A stretch of DNA of 64,000 bases from Pterobdella sp. o SKG-2022. Taxonomy: Eukaryota; Annelida; Clitellata; Hirudinida; Piscicolidae. Shown here piece by piece: positions 1 to 19,800 of this stretch. A program made the translations under genes and the position numbers. The notes under the pieces are model-generated. The model searched no databases, was not told the origin of the DNA, and was given only the letters and a program-made list of their open reading frames with translations. Numbering within the stretch: position 1 is the first letter of the stretch; every line of letters starts with the position of its first letter. The stretch is from NCBI GenBank assembly GCA_964035795.1, contig OZ038320.1:11196118-11260117 (forward strand), written 5' to 3'.

Positions 1-288
1 TTTCCAGTGCCATAAACTCTATATAAAAACACAGGTACTAATGAAAGAATTCTGATCTAATCTTTTCCATGCTCTTATAACAAGCTCAGCACAAAAAAAC
101 TCTTCAAGTACTCGCCATAAATGTATTGTTTAATTGGTTGTGATATCAAGTAATTTCAATTGAGTACTCTTGATTCAATGTAGAATTCAATACTATTTAA
201 AAGAATTGAAATATCCATTTAAAAAAATTTAATTTATAATCCAGTTTGTGGAGCATAAGATTATTGTCTGAAATTAACGTGTTTCATA

Positions 289-385
289 CAGGGTTGGCCC
301 ACAATTAGCACCTGTTTGACAGTATGTTTTAGCTACATTAAACACGTAACAGGGAATTTGAACTATAAAGAAAAGCGGAATACTA
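289..385 (+). repeat. SINE 3' body fragment (tRNA-derived family)
   Basis: The segment starting gttggcccacaattagcacc, through the 'gaactataaagaaaag' motif, closely matches the body of the SINE at 58119-58290, which also runs 'ggccgacaattagcacctg ... gaactataagaaaag'. The tRNA-like head (A and B boxes) is missing here, so this is a 5'-truncated copy. It identifies a dispersed family in this genome. Seen directly by comparing two places in the window. Confidence 0.7.
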
Positions 386-2489
386 AGTATTTTTTTGATC
401 ACATTTAAAAATTAAATAGATTTTTTGGAACAAAACATTCATCAATAAAATAATCACTATCAAAATAACTAGTTAAATAAAATAAAATCAACTACAAAAT
501 TGAAATCAATTATAAAAACGTTTTTTATGTTTCAATAAAATTTTGTAAATCAATTCTTTCTTTAGTAACTCATTCTGTAGCATTACTAGTTGAGTATCTG
601 CCCGTTTTTTGCAACCTTTTCGGAGTGTCAAGTCAGAAACGCTGAAACTATTAGAGGCTGGCTTTACTTTAGAAACTTGGTTGAAGTTTCACCTTCATTT
701 GGGTCTGTATTTTATGTGATCATATTTTCTAACTTTCGCATGTTGAACACCAAGTTGGTTTCATTAATACGACTTTGACTCATATTTGAACTTGGTATTT
801 TTGGATTGGATACCTAGAGCTTTACCACTACTTTAAAAGGTCGTTGTTGTGGTCGTTGCATATTTCATGGGGCAAAAAAAATCAAAAAAGGATTGAAACT
901 TTTTAGTCTGGATTTATATCATTGTTTTTGTACTAAGACTTTTATTTCTGGATTGTTGCCTATGCTTGTGCATAAATATTGCCATCAGAAATCTTAAACT
1001 TAATTCAGATACCCTCAATGTTTGTTAAATGAATATTTTTTAAAATAATTTTTCTCCATGAAAAAGTTATTTCGTTTGAAGTTTCCTTATTCTCCTCAAA
1101 CGATTAGTGGAAAAAAATTTGAGCACAAACATTTTAAAATTTCGAATGTCTTTTTATACATTATCAATCCGTTTGTTCAAAAAATAATTTATTGAGTGCA
1201 AAATAAGAACAGGAAAAACAAAAGTACGTTTGGAAAATCTTTTAAGTAATATTGGGATTGAATTTAATAAATCAAAACAGAATAAAGCGTGCAGTACTGA
1301 ATAATACCATTGATCATTTTTAATAACCTAAACAATGCGGGTAACTTATAAATAGCCACTAAAACATAATCTATTATGTATCTCAGTACACGTCAATAGA
1401 AATGAACGTATAAATTTATTCCGCCCAGTTGTCTTAGAATCAATACAGTCTTGCACATTCAAAATCATATGAGCATATAAAGTTCAAAATGTGGTTTCAA
1501 GTTTTATCAAGGGTTTCAATTTTAAAAAAAAATAATTAATATGATATTTTATATGATATTTATAAATATATAATGATATAATTTTTTTTAATTATGAAAA
1601 ATATAGGCTTTTATTTTTGGTATTTTCTAGTACTATTGTCTAAATTAGATCTTTATAAGAAATCAGATTTAATCTATCAAGTGATATGTAGTAAACAAAT
1701 CAGTTGATAAACTCTAGATATCAAGTTTTCTTTAAAAGTTTCGAGAGATTTTCTTCATTTTTTAACTTAATACATATATAATTATTATATAGTTTGTTTT
1801 TTGAATAGTCATTATGGGCTCTAGAAACTTTTCAAATTTATGTCACTCTAAAAGACATCATTTTTATTGTAATGTATTGTTGGAACATTTTATATTTGCA
1901 TTCTATAAAACTTAATTTTAACCACACAAATAAACTAAAAATTGAAAAAATATTTTTGGGAAAATTTTCGAACAAAAATGGAAATTTAATAACATATGCT
2001 ATAATGCAATAGTAATAAAAACAATTATAGTATAAAAAATATAAAACATATAAAATTATAAAAATACATTAGACTGATGTAACAAGGTTTTTTTTTAATT
2101 TTTGAACTTTCAAAGTCTTGTAAGCCGTTTGCAATAAGAATATTATCCGCTCATTATGTAATAAATTAACCACATACTGAAAATGTCAAATCTTTATTAT
2201 ATAACGTGGCGTTTTGAGAGTATATAAACCGGGTTGATTTTTAGAAAAAATGAATCGATTTTTTTAAACTTCTAAAATTTATCAAATCGGGTTTTAATTT
2301 ATTTAAGCGCTTTCAAATTTGAGCCCTTATCAACGGAAGTTTTTAAAAGTGATGTTAATGTCTTTTTTAAAAAAACTCAAAAAATAAACAAACATAGTTT
2401 TAATAAGCAAAATCCTATTCTATATAGAAACTATAAATTAAGATTAATTATCTGAAACATCAGTAATAAATTGAATATCATTAAGCAGA
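386..2489. other. AT-rich intergenic DNA upstream of malic enzyme
   Basis: About 2.1 kb of AT-rich sequence with homopolymer A/T runs and only short chance reading frames. No coding similarity, RNA gene or convincing transposon was seen. The promoter and 5' UTR of the malic enzyme gene should lie towards the right end, but no clear TATA box or initiator stands out against the AT-rich background. Confidence 0.5.
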
Positions 2490-9307
<6,818 letters not shown>

Positions 9308-10827
9308 TAATGCAAAATTTTTGATGCTTGTGTAACCAAAATTATATATAATAGTAATGAAATTTGAAATATATTATAAAACAAATAATCTATACTTGCA
9401 TTCCATTACAGAATGACACTTCTTTGTTCGTCATAGAATTTCATTTTTTTGTATAGTCGTTAGGTAATTCACTTTTGAAAATTTTTCACTGCTCTTAGCG
9501 TTGTTCCTATTTATCCGGTTTTCTAAACTGCAAATCATTTTTGATGCGTATACATTTTTTTCAAAATTTCAAAGCTATTATACTTGACGCTCAATTTAAA
9601 AAAGCTAATATTTCAAATGAATTTTAGCAGTTCATTTTTAGGTATGCTCCGTGAATAATACTTTAATTCTGATATTATGTTTATTTGATTCAAATAAAAC
9701 TATAAATTTTGTTTTCTGATGAATATTAAGCAATTTTATTAAGTTCAAAATATGATAGGTGTGACTTGATAACATTTACACGCTAATCTATGATAGTATC
9801 GAATCACTAACACGTTGAAAAGCTCAAATACGATTTGACAACTTTAGACTATCTATTCGGTATACAAGGTTATTAAGCCGATTCTTGTAATAGAAACGAG
9901 CCATTCAAACACAAGATGGTCAGCCACTCTTACTTATAATAATATTTATGACAGCCGAAGTATTGATCTAAAAGTTGAAACTTGATCTTTCGTCGATAGA
10001 ATAATTTAAATTTAAGAATAGTGCCAAAAAAGAAAAACTATACATGTGCATAAAATACTTATTTTGAAAATGTTATTAAGTTAGCCCCGACGTAATATGT
10101 TATATTTTCATATATTATTTGTACTTGTAAACAAAATGCAGCTGTTTGAATAGCATTTTATCATCATGAGGATACACAAATAGGTTCGGAAAACAGGAAA
10201 AAAATCAAAAAATATCTTTGCAACTTATTACACAAACTTATTGTCCTAAATAAATATTATAATAAAAGATTTCCTAAAAATTTCAAGAAAAATGAAAATA
10301 TAAAATGCTACTAAAACTGAAAACGTAGCCGACATTCACAACTGACTACGTAATATCTTAAGCTATTGCTTTAACTAATTTTTGAAATGGATGCGTAACG
10401 ATAAGTATGAATTTTGAAGAGATCAAACAAAATATGAACTAATTAATTATATAGGACAGAAAAAATATCTTTGATATAAGGTCATTAACTTAAAAGTATA
10501 TTTGAAAACATAAACTAGAACACATTACGCAATGCAAAATATCCAGCTTGAGGGAAAGTAGAAAATTAAAAATTCACTGGATATTGCTCACTAAGACACA
10601 ATATAGACGAGTTAAAAAAACGAAATAGATAAATTTGCTTCAAAAAAAGCATGCTCCTCGTTCACCAGCTAAAATCCTCAGATCTCGTTTGAAAACACAT
10701 ATATAAAAAATAAGGAAAGAAGAAAGAGTAGTAAAAGCAGCTAGTTTCAAACTTGACGTGATAAAAGAATTGAACTGAAAGAAAGCCTTACCATGGACAA
10801 ACCATCAAAGACATTATGCAAAGACAA
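9308..10827. other. Convergent intergenic region between malic enzyme and bestrophin
   Basis: AT-rich DNA between two convergent 3' ends. It must hold both 3' UTRs. Apart from the AATAAA noted for malic enzyme, I see no coding, RNA or transposon features. Confidence 0.5.
9693..9698 (+). promoter_or_regulatory. Candidate poly(A) signal of malic enzyme
   Basis: First canonical AATAAA found downstream of the malic enzyme stop codon, about 390 nt away. In such AT-rich DNA this can arise by chance, and weaker variants lie nearer the stop. Confidence 0.35.
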
Positions 10828-13800
10828 TTACTGATCATCACTTAATAAAGGTGTCATACTGGTGACGGTTTTTTGGTTAACGTCTTCATTTGATGGTTCC
10901 TTTTTTTTGTCGATAATTGTTCTTTCGTCGCTTTTAATTGGATTAACTTCAGTGCTTGAGACGTTTTCAATCTTATGATAGGGAATATTGCTGGTTTGTC
11001 CGCTTGAGCTTTCAGTACCTTGAAGTTCACTTGTATTATTGTCAACTGTATTGCTGGCTGAAGCTGATATACTATTAACACTAGTCTCTTTATTCTGGAT
11101 ATCTTCTTCCTCCATTTCTTCTTCCTCCTCTTCTGTTTCTTCTTCCTCCTCTTCTTCTTCCTCATCCTCCTCCTCCTCTTCCTCTTCATCAACATTTTCT
11201 TCTTTTCTATTTTTTTCTACACTAGGATCGTTTTTGGTGGTATTAATATTGATTACAACGTCATTGGGTTTTTTGTCAGTTTCATCATCAATTTCGACCA
11301 ACACGCCTTCTTTATTAAGTACATCTTTTGATGTATTATCGGCAGCACCATTTTGTTTCTCCATGACTACTGTATTTTGGTTATCAGTTTTCTTTTGATC
11401 AACAGCCGGTTGATAGATAGGGAAGTTTGTTTCTTCGAGATTTGTTGGTATAGAAGCCTGTGTAACGATGGTAGAAACTGGAACATTAGTTGTTAGGTTG
11501 CTAGTAGTAGAATTGTTGGAAGTAGGACTATTAGGAGCAAGGTTACTAGACACAGGGTTGTTAAGGGAAGTAAGAGGCTTTTTCATAAAATAAGGAGATT
11601 TCATAGACTTAAGGTTCTCTGCAACGCATGGAAGAGAAGGAGCACTTATTTCATTCACCTGAATAAGTTCATTATTGTTTAATATTATTCAAAGGATGAG
11701 TTGTAATGATTAGAAAGTGAGGTTGCAAAAAAATAAGTGTCATCATTAATATCTTTCGAAGAAATATATTTTCATGACTTCTAACTTTCGTTTGAAGAAT
11801 AGAAAAGGTATATCGTGAGTAGGTTAATGTATTTATGTAATTAGATTAGTGTATTGAAAAATTTGTTTGTAAAGATATGAAACAGACTTGATAAATACGA
11901 GATAAAAACTATCGTAAAATACTCAATAGTTATAAAGGTTTTTATTTAAGGTTTACTACACCAGTAAAACAATGCAAAAGAATAATGAAAATTATCATCT
12001 CATTGAGAAATAATGGATTCACTTACATTGACAACAGATCCGTCGTAGAGAGTTTGGCTATCGAAGTCTCTACCATAATGTCGGTTGTTGTAACGTTGTC
12101 GATAAAAACTACTGCGCCCAGGTTTTTGCTGTTGAAAGAATATTTATTTGAAGTTAAAAATCATAAGTTGTTTTTACAAGTATTCAGTTTTGAAGAAACG
12201 ATAAACACTTAAAAATATCGCAAAAAAAAAATCAAAAAGGTATATTTACCAGATCACACAAGTTAAGTCGACTATCAGGATTGAGTGAAACACTGTGTGT
12301 TCTTGGACAGCGAGATGAAAGACGGAAGAATATATTTGAAGGCTTCTTGAGACGACTTTTGGAAGAAAGGAGACTATTAGGGGTTGTATGGGTGTTGCTG
12401 CCAGGGTAGCTGGGAAGAGATGCCAACGGTGGGTGAATAATTTGTGAAACATTATTGGATGGTTGAGCTGAAATAGAGGTTAAAAAACTATTCTTTAGCT
12501 TAGAAGTTGATTTAGTGGTAGTGGCAGTGTCATTTGTTTCTAATGGTGGGGTCCCATTGCGATATTCTGGAAGAATGGGCAGACGATGGAACTGAGGGTA
12601 TGGTTGCTCATTCAAAATATCTGATGGGAGTGTTTCAGTGGAATCAATAGAAGAATGCCTGAAATTATTGTGGTGGTAAGAACTGAGACGGTGTAATTCA
12701 GTCTGGGAACTTTGATCATATAGCCACCTGCCAAGCTTTTCTTTAGCTTTGTTAACAAGTGAAGAACCTAACAAAAAACGACCGTCATCACTGCTTTGAA
12801 GACTGACGCGAGAAAAAAGTACAGGAGATTTAGTGCCGCTCATGAGATTTTGGTGTTTGTGACTGAAAGTTATTGGTGTGTTGATACCAGAATCATTTCT
12901 TGTTACTGTATGTCCCAGTTCAACACCTTCCTGAATTGTCTCCATTGGAGTCAGTAATTTCATCCCTTCATCTGATATTCTGTTTTTAATGGTTGAGGTT
13001 TTAACAGTATAATTTCAAGTTAAAAAATCAATATTTAAATAAACCTATAAATAAAGTTTAACATTTGAATATATTGATAGACAGGTGAAATTAATTAACA
13101 AAACATCCCAATCAAAAACCTTTAAAGACTAACCTTATTTCAGAAGTGGAGCCCATGTGAGGCAGAGAAATGTGCTTGGAGGATGACTTGGTGTATGGAA
13201 GATAATCAGGAGGTGATTCCCCATAATATAAGTCCTTGGTAAGTGTTGGGTACTGGCCATGCAAGTTGTCTACTGACAGAAGTGAGACCTGGATTGAAAT
13301 TGTTGAGACATTAATCTTTGGTTAGCAACCGACATGTTCGGCTATTTGCGAAATTTGATTTTCAAAAAGTTATTTTTTCTGCTTTCTGGACACGGCCTGT
13401 TTTTATTTTAATCAAAATTATTTTAAAATTTTATTATAAAAACTTTAGCTTAACTTTTTTTCAAGTTTAAAAAATTTTTTTTTAGATCGTAAGTATATAC
13501 GTTAGCGATATTTAAATTTAAAAAAATGTAGTTTTTTATCTAATTAACTTATATTTATTTCGAAATACTTTTTACGTAAAAAAATGTCATACTCTTGAGA
13601 TTTTTTGTTAAGCTTATCCCATAATACTAATCCTCCCTCGCGTCAAGTGAAACGCCGAGTTTTTTATTTAAACATTAGGAGTAATATATATAATAGCAAT
13701 AGGTTAAATAAAAATATCAATAACTACAGTAAGAATTTTAAAAATAATTGCAGGTCCAGCCAGAAAAAAAAAGAAAAATCTGAAAGAGTGGTCGAAAGGA

Positions 13801-16800
13801 AGGGCATCCTTCAAGAAAAATTGCCACACGGTTAATGAAAGTCCTTTTCAAGTCGGATCTTTAAATGTTGGTTCGATAAGGGGGAAGGCTTCTGAAGTGG
13901 TGGAAACCATGTCGAGGAGGAGAGTCGATCTGTGTTGTTTACAAGAGACTCATTGGAAGACCAACCTTAAACTTATTGCAGGCAGAGTCTCTCGATATAA
14001 GTATTTTGGTTGTGGGAATGATGAGAGCACTTGTGGTGTAAAAATTCTACTGGCTGAGAAGTGGTGGGAGAAAGTGTTTGAAGTGATTAGAGTCTCAGAT
14101 AGAATCATTCTCATTCGAATGGTGGTTGGATCAGTTGTGTTTGTTTTTTTGAGTGTTTATGCACCTCAAGCTAACCTTAGTGAGAGTGTAAAAGATCAAT
14201 TCTATTATGTGCTTCAATCCACCATAGCTAGAGTTTCATCTTCGGAACAGCTAATCATAAGTGAAGACTGGAATGGCCATATAAGATCACACTCTATTGC
14301 TTTTGAGGATGTGCATGGTGGACAGGCTTTGGAAAAAAGAAACAATGAAGGTGAAAGACTGCTGGAATTTGCTGTTGCCAATGAGCTGGTTGTTGGTAAC
14401 TCCTGGTTCAAGAAGAAATTTGAACATCTGGTTACATACCAGTCAGGAGAATGTAAAACCCAAATTGACTACATATTGTATAAAAGAAGTTTTAGAAAAA
14501 TGGTCTCTAATGTGAAAGTCATTGTTGGGGAGAAGTGTGTAACACAGCATAGACTAGTGGTCATTGACTTCAAGGTTTGCACTCATGCTCACCCCAAAAG
14601 AAAGTTTGTTCCTCGTATAAAAGTCTGGAAACTAAAAGACTTTGGAGATCAAGTTGAATTTTGTAATTTCTTCAATGCATCAATCCAAGGAAATGAAACT
14701 GGTAAAATTTTGGATGAGCGTTGAAAGTACCTGAAAAACAATTTGAATAATGCTACAAAACAGGTTTGTGGAGTCTCTGCAAAACATACCTGGAAAAGGC
14801 AGACTTGGTGGTGGAATGACAAGGTGCAGCAAGCTGTGTCCCACAAACGCAAATGTTTCAAAGTATGGAAAGCAGGAGAAGACAGAGATGCTTATCCGGC
14901 TGCTAAACGTGCATCCAACCTCGCTGTACACATAGCCAAAACTGATGCTGAAAAGATTGCGTTCAAACAAATCAATCCCAGATCTGTTGAGATATATCGA
15001 CTGGCTAAGCAAATTCGACGAGAGAACGAGGACGTCATTAGGGATAAACCGGTGAGAAATAATAATGGCCAAATGTCCCTAGATGTTGATTCCAAAAAAG
15101 AAGCATTGAGAGAGCATTATATGCACCTTCTCAATGTGGAGTTTTCATGGAATCCAGGTGGTTTGTCTGAAGTCTATCCCGCGGAAGGTCCCAACGAACC
15201 TATCACTACAGCAATGGTTGGAAAGGCCATTAATAAGATGAGCCTTGGGAAAGCAGCGGGTCCTTCAGGCATTGTTGCTGAGATGCTCAAGGCCGCAGGT
15301 TCAAATGGTGCTAGTATGATTTGAGATCTCATTGAAGACATCATCTTTGAGAACGGTATACCGTCTGAGTGGCAGAAAAGTCACATAGTCATTGTACATA
15401 AGGGTAAAGGTGATGCTTTAAACAGGTCTAACTATAGGGGTTTGAAGTTAATTGATCAAGTTATGAAGGTTTTGGAGCGCGTAGTGGAAGGTTTTATCAG
15501 ACAAAAGGTAGTGGTTAATTGAAGACATCATCTTTGAGAACGGTATACCGTCTGAGTGGCAGAAAAGTCACATAGTCATTGTACATAAGGGTAAAGGTGA
15601 TGCTTTAAACAGGTCTAACTATAGGGGTTTGAAGTTAATTGATCAAGTTATGAAGGTTTTGGAGCGCGTAGTGGAAGGTTTTATCAGACAAAAGGTGGTG
15701 GCTAATGATATGCAATGTGGTTTTATGCAAGGTCGGGGTACAACTGAAGCCATATTTATCCTCCGTTAGTTACAGGAAAAGCATCTAGTTGCTGGTAAGC
15801 CCCTCTACTTAGCATTCATTGATCTGGAGAAAGCCTTTGACAGAGTGCCACGAGAAGTGATTTGGTGGACTATGCGATAATTGAAAATTGATGAATGGCT
15901 TGTGAGAATTATACAATCAATGTACAAAAAAGTGAGAAGTAGGGTGAGAGTTGGTGATGAATATAGCAACTCGTTTGATGTTCGGGTAGGTGACCATCAA
16001 GGTTCTGTTCTTAATCTATTACTTTTTGTTATTGTGCTGGAAGCTTTATCTATGGAGTTTCGTACAGGTTGCACTTGGGAGATCTTGTATGCTGACGACT
16101 TAATGGTAAGTGCTCAGTCCATGGATGAACTATTAGTGAAGTTGAGAACATAGAGATCGGAGATGGAGAAAAAGAGGTTGAGGGTGGGTAAGACAGAGCT
16201 AATGGTTTCTGGTTCGAACCTTGATGTGTTGAGAAAATCTGGAAAGTATCCTTGTGGTGTATACCAAGCAGGTGTGGGTAGAAACGCTATTTAGTGTGGA
16301 GGCTGTAGGCAATGGGTACACAAGAAATGCAGCGGCATAAAAGGCCCTCTAACTTCAGATCTTAACTTCCGATGCGCTCGTTGCTTTGGTACAGCACGGC
16401 CTGTTGATCGGAGATTAGTAAAGGAAGTGATGATTGGTGATGAAAAACTAGAAGTTGTCCCAGAGTTCTGCTATCTTGAGGATATGTTATCTGCAGGTGG
16501 TGGATGTGAGCTTGCTTCAATAACACGTTGTAAGTGTGCCTGGGCTAAATTTCGCCAACTTCTTCCACTCCTTGCTAATCGTCATGTATAACTATTGACC
16601 AGAGACCGTTTCTATTCAACCTGCGTTAGAAGAGCTGTTACATGCTGCTGAAACATGGCCCGTAACAGTTTCCACATTGAATCGCCTTAGACGAAATGAC
16701 CTTGCCATGATTCGCTGGATGTGCAACATCAAAACGAATGATAACGTTTGCTCTCACTCACTCCTTTCAAAACTTGGCATTCATGATGTTGAGGTAGTTC

Positions 16801-19800
16801 TTCGTACAAGCAGGATGAGGTGGTTTGGACATGTAGAGCGTAGCGTGGGTTGGATTTCTCAGGTGTGTAAGTTGGATTTAGATATTTGCAAGAAGCCTGG
16901 TAGGCCCAAAAAGACTTGGAATGAGCTCATATTGAATAATAAAAAAAAGCTAGACATGGTTTGTGCCGGTCCACTCGATCGCTCTGAATGGAAAGACCGA
17001 CTTCGAGATAGAACTTTCAAAAGCCCAACCCTTGGTAAAGGAAAACGGGCTATAAAAAGGATTTGATTGATTGATTAATTAATAAATGGTTTCAGTTTTA
17101 TTTGAGTAGTAATTTAGTTGATATATTATTTTTGATATCTTATCTTTCATGCTTGAAAATTTACTTCAAGTCTTGCCATTTATGATTCATTTTTTCAAAA
17201 TTCAGTGAAATAAATTAAGTTTAATGAAAAAAAACGCAAAAATATCATTCATTTACAAAATTATAAAAGGTGATATAAGTGATAAAATGTGTTAAGAAAG
17301 ATATACACACCTGCATATTCCTGTCAATGATCCAATTCATTTCAAAATCATCGTCATCTTCCCCAAAGGGGTTGATCAATTGCTCTGCCACCTGTTTTGT
17401 TGAAAATGCTATATTTGATTTTATTATGTTTTCATTGTTTTCTTTATGCTTTCTTAATCGTTATTTATAACGTAGAATTACTAAAAATCAATGCGAAATT
17501 GAAGCATTATGCTGTATCGTTTAACTATACTATTTTTAGAACTTCAACGAAATTAGATAAATTTAAATTGTAAAGACAACTTAGTTCAAAGATAGTAGTA
17601 TGAGTAAACAGAATACAAACCGAAAATATATTTAAGCCAAAGGGCTTTTCTTAACCTTTTATTTTGTATATCCTCTGTTGCTCAAAAACCAAAAATTTTT
17701 AAATGAATCAATAATGGATAACTTTTGAAAAAGTTGTCAAAAAATGCAGTGTGCGTTTGGAGTTCTACCGCATTCAACATATTCAGAACAACTTATGATC
17801 CTAGTTGTAGGTTTTTTCGTTGGTCTGACAAGTTTTTACCACAATACAGATCAAAGTTAGAGCAATAGCTTGAAAAAACGCACAAAGCCCAAAATTTGTA
17901 CCCAAATCTAATTGCCTTGCTCTGTTTGAGTATGTGATGTACGAAAGATTTTAGGGAAGTTTGTATCACTCAATTATAAATATCAACTAATATTTACAAA
18001 AAGTTATTTTTTTTATTCATTTGACTATTTTATTCATTTTTTTTGTAATATTTCGCTTTTTAAAATTGAAATCCCACTAATTAAATGTATTTTCTGTAAA
18101 AGGCCCATTTGCTAACACTTGTGTCCACTGATCTCATATGAGATCAGCAACTTTTAAGGGCCTTTTACTATGTTAATTTTACATTTATCTCAAGTTTTAA
18201 AAATTTATAGTATTAATTAAAGATAAATTCAACATATTTAATTTTTTTCATCATAATCATAAATTATTATCCTTAATTGAATGTTTTTCAATAAACGTCC
18301 GTCAAAGTGAAATCTGGACAATTTTAAGCTTGAATATCATAAACTAAAAATTGAAAATTCAAATAAAATAAATTTTAAAATAAAGATATAATTCTAGTTA
18401 ATTCAAAAATTTAATTGGATTTGGATAAATATTAACCAATAATTAGTAAAACTGTTATATGTGAGTGATCTCATGAGATCAATGGGCACAAACGGGTTAA
18501 CCATATTAGATTAAACTGTTGTACATGTCTCAGTAACCAAGGTTGACAGTAGTTGGCATAGATTACTGATACTAATATACAATAATTTTTATAGAAGAAA
18601 ATTTGAATAGAGAACAAATTGAACACGAAATTGTCAGAATATAAGATTTGGCATTTTGACATTTGTGCTGTTTGCGTAACCTTTGTCAACCAGCATCATC
18701 CACCAAGCCAAATGACAACAATGCCATTATATCAATCTATTCATATTTAGTAACATGCTACTGATATCCACGTTATCAGAGAAAAGCAGCTTTTAACAAT
18801 AGGCGCTAATTAGATGCAGTTTATAGTCAAAAGTTGTCGTTAAGTAGAATCCTTTGTCCAGCCAGGTGATTATGATACAAAAAAACCTGGCTGTCAGTAA
18901 TTGACATCAAACTTTACTGCTATTCAGGTTATAAACATTTTTAACCAGTTACTAGGATGGGTGTAAATTTTACATCATACTTAAACGTATGCATCTAGAT
19001 AGATGGATACGTTTGAATGTTAGATTGATGGGATGATTACTCAGAGTAGCTAGATATTTTGCAAAAAATAAACTAGCTAAAAAGACTTTTATGATTTTTC
19101 AAACATAAAATATACATTCATATTCATAAAAATGTTTCTAAACAATAACTCAAAAAAAAAAAATTACAAAATTCACTATTTTTTCGTATATTTCTAAGTC
19201 AACTATTAATAAATTTAAAATGGGATATCAGTAGAGCAACAGACTTCTTTGTATTTAGAATAAGATTTCAAAATGAAGATGAAAAAAAAATTTATTCTAA
19301 ACAATTAATAAATTACGGCTCGTTTTCACTTTTCAAGTCAAGACAAACCCGAAATAGGAATAAAACCACCAACCACGAACCTTGAGCCACCCCATATAGA
19401 AGAAAAACTGCAGTAATGTGAACAGTGGCACATAAAGGTCCACATCATGACCAGGGTACTTCTGTGCTGGGTCTAAGAACTGCCTGCCTAGGGTGCATCC
19501 CAAGAAAAATGTATACACAGCCAATGTTGTTACCTTGAGTTTATGAGGAATATGTTGAAAAGATGAAGTCTTTGTGTTTATTATGTTTTGAAATGTAAAT
19601 TAAATGTATAGGGCATGAATTAAGATAAATAGTTAAATTGAAATTTATTAACAATGTTGACAGCTCATTAGTATGTGAAAATTGATGTCTTTTGTGATGA
19701 GGTGTTCTAAAAATAATTTAAATACGATGAATTTATGCAAATTTTCAAAACTATATGATTCATGGATGAGAAAATGTTAAATGAAGTTATTCCAACATTT

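Noticed and set aside
590..778. 62-aa ORF near the left end
   Set aside because: Starts at TTG, short, no homology; typical of chance frames.
10854..11195. Lys/Arg-rich minus-strand ORF
   Set aside because: Alternative frame of the same bestrophin exon; the acidic frame is phase-consistent with upstream exons.
11039..11398. Ser-rich plus-strand ORF
   Set aside because: Antisense shadow of the acidic Glu/Asp tract of bestrophin exon 11.
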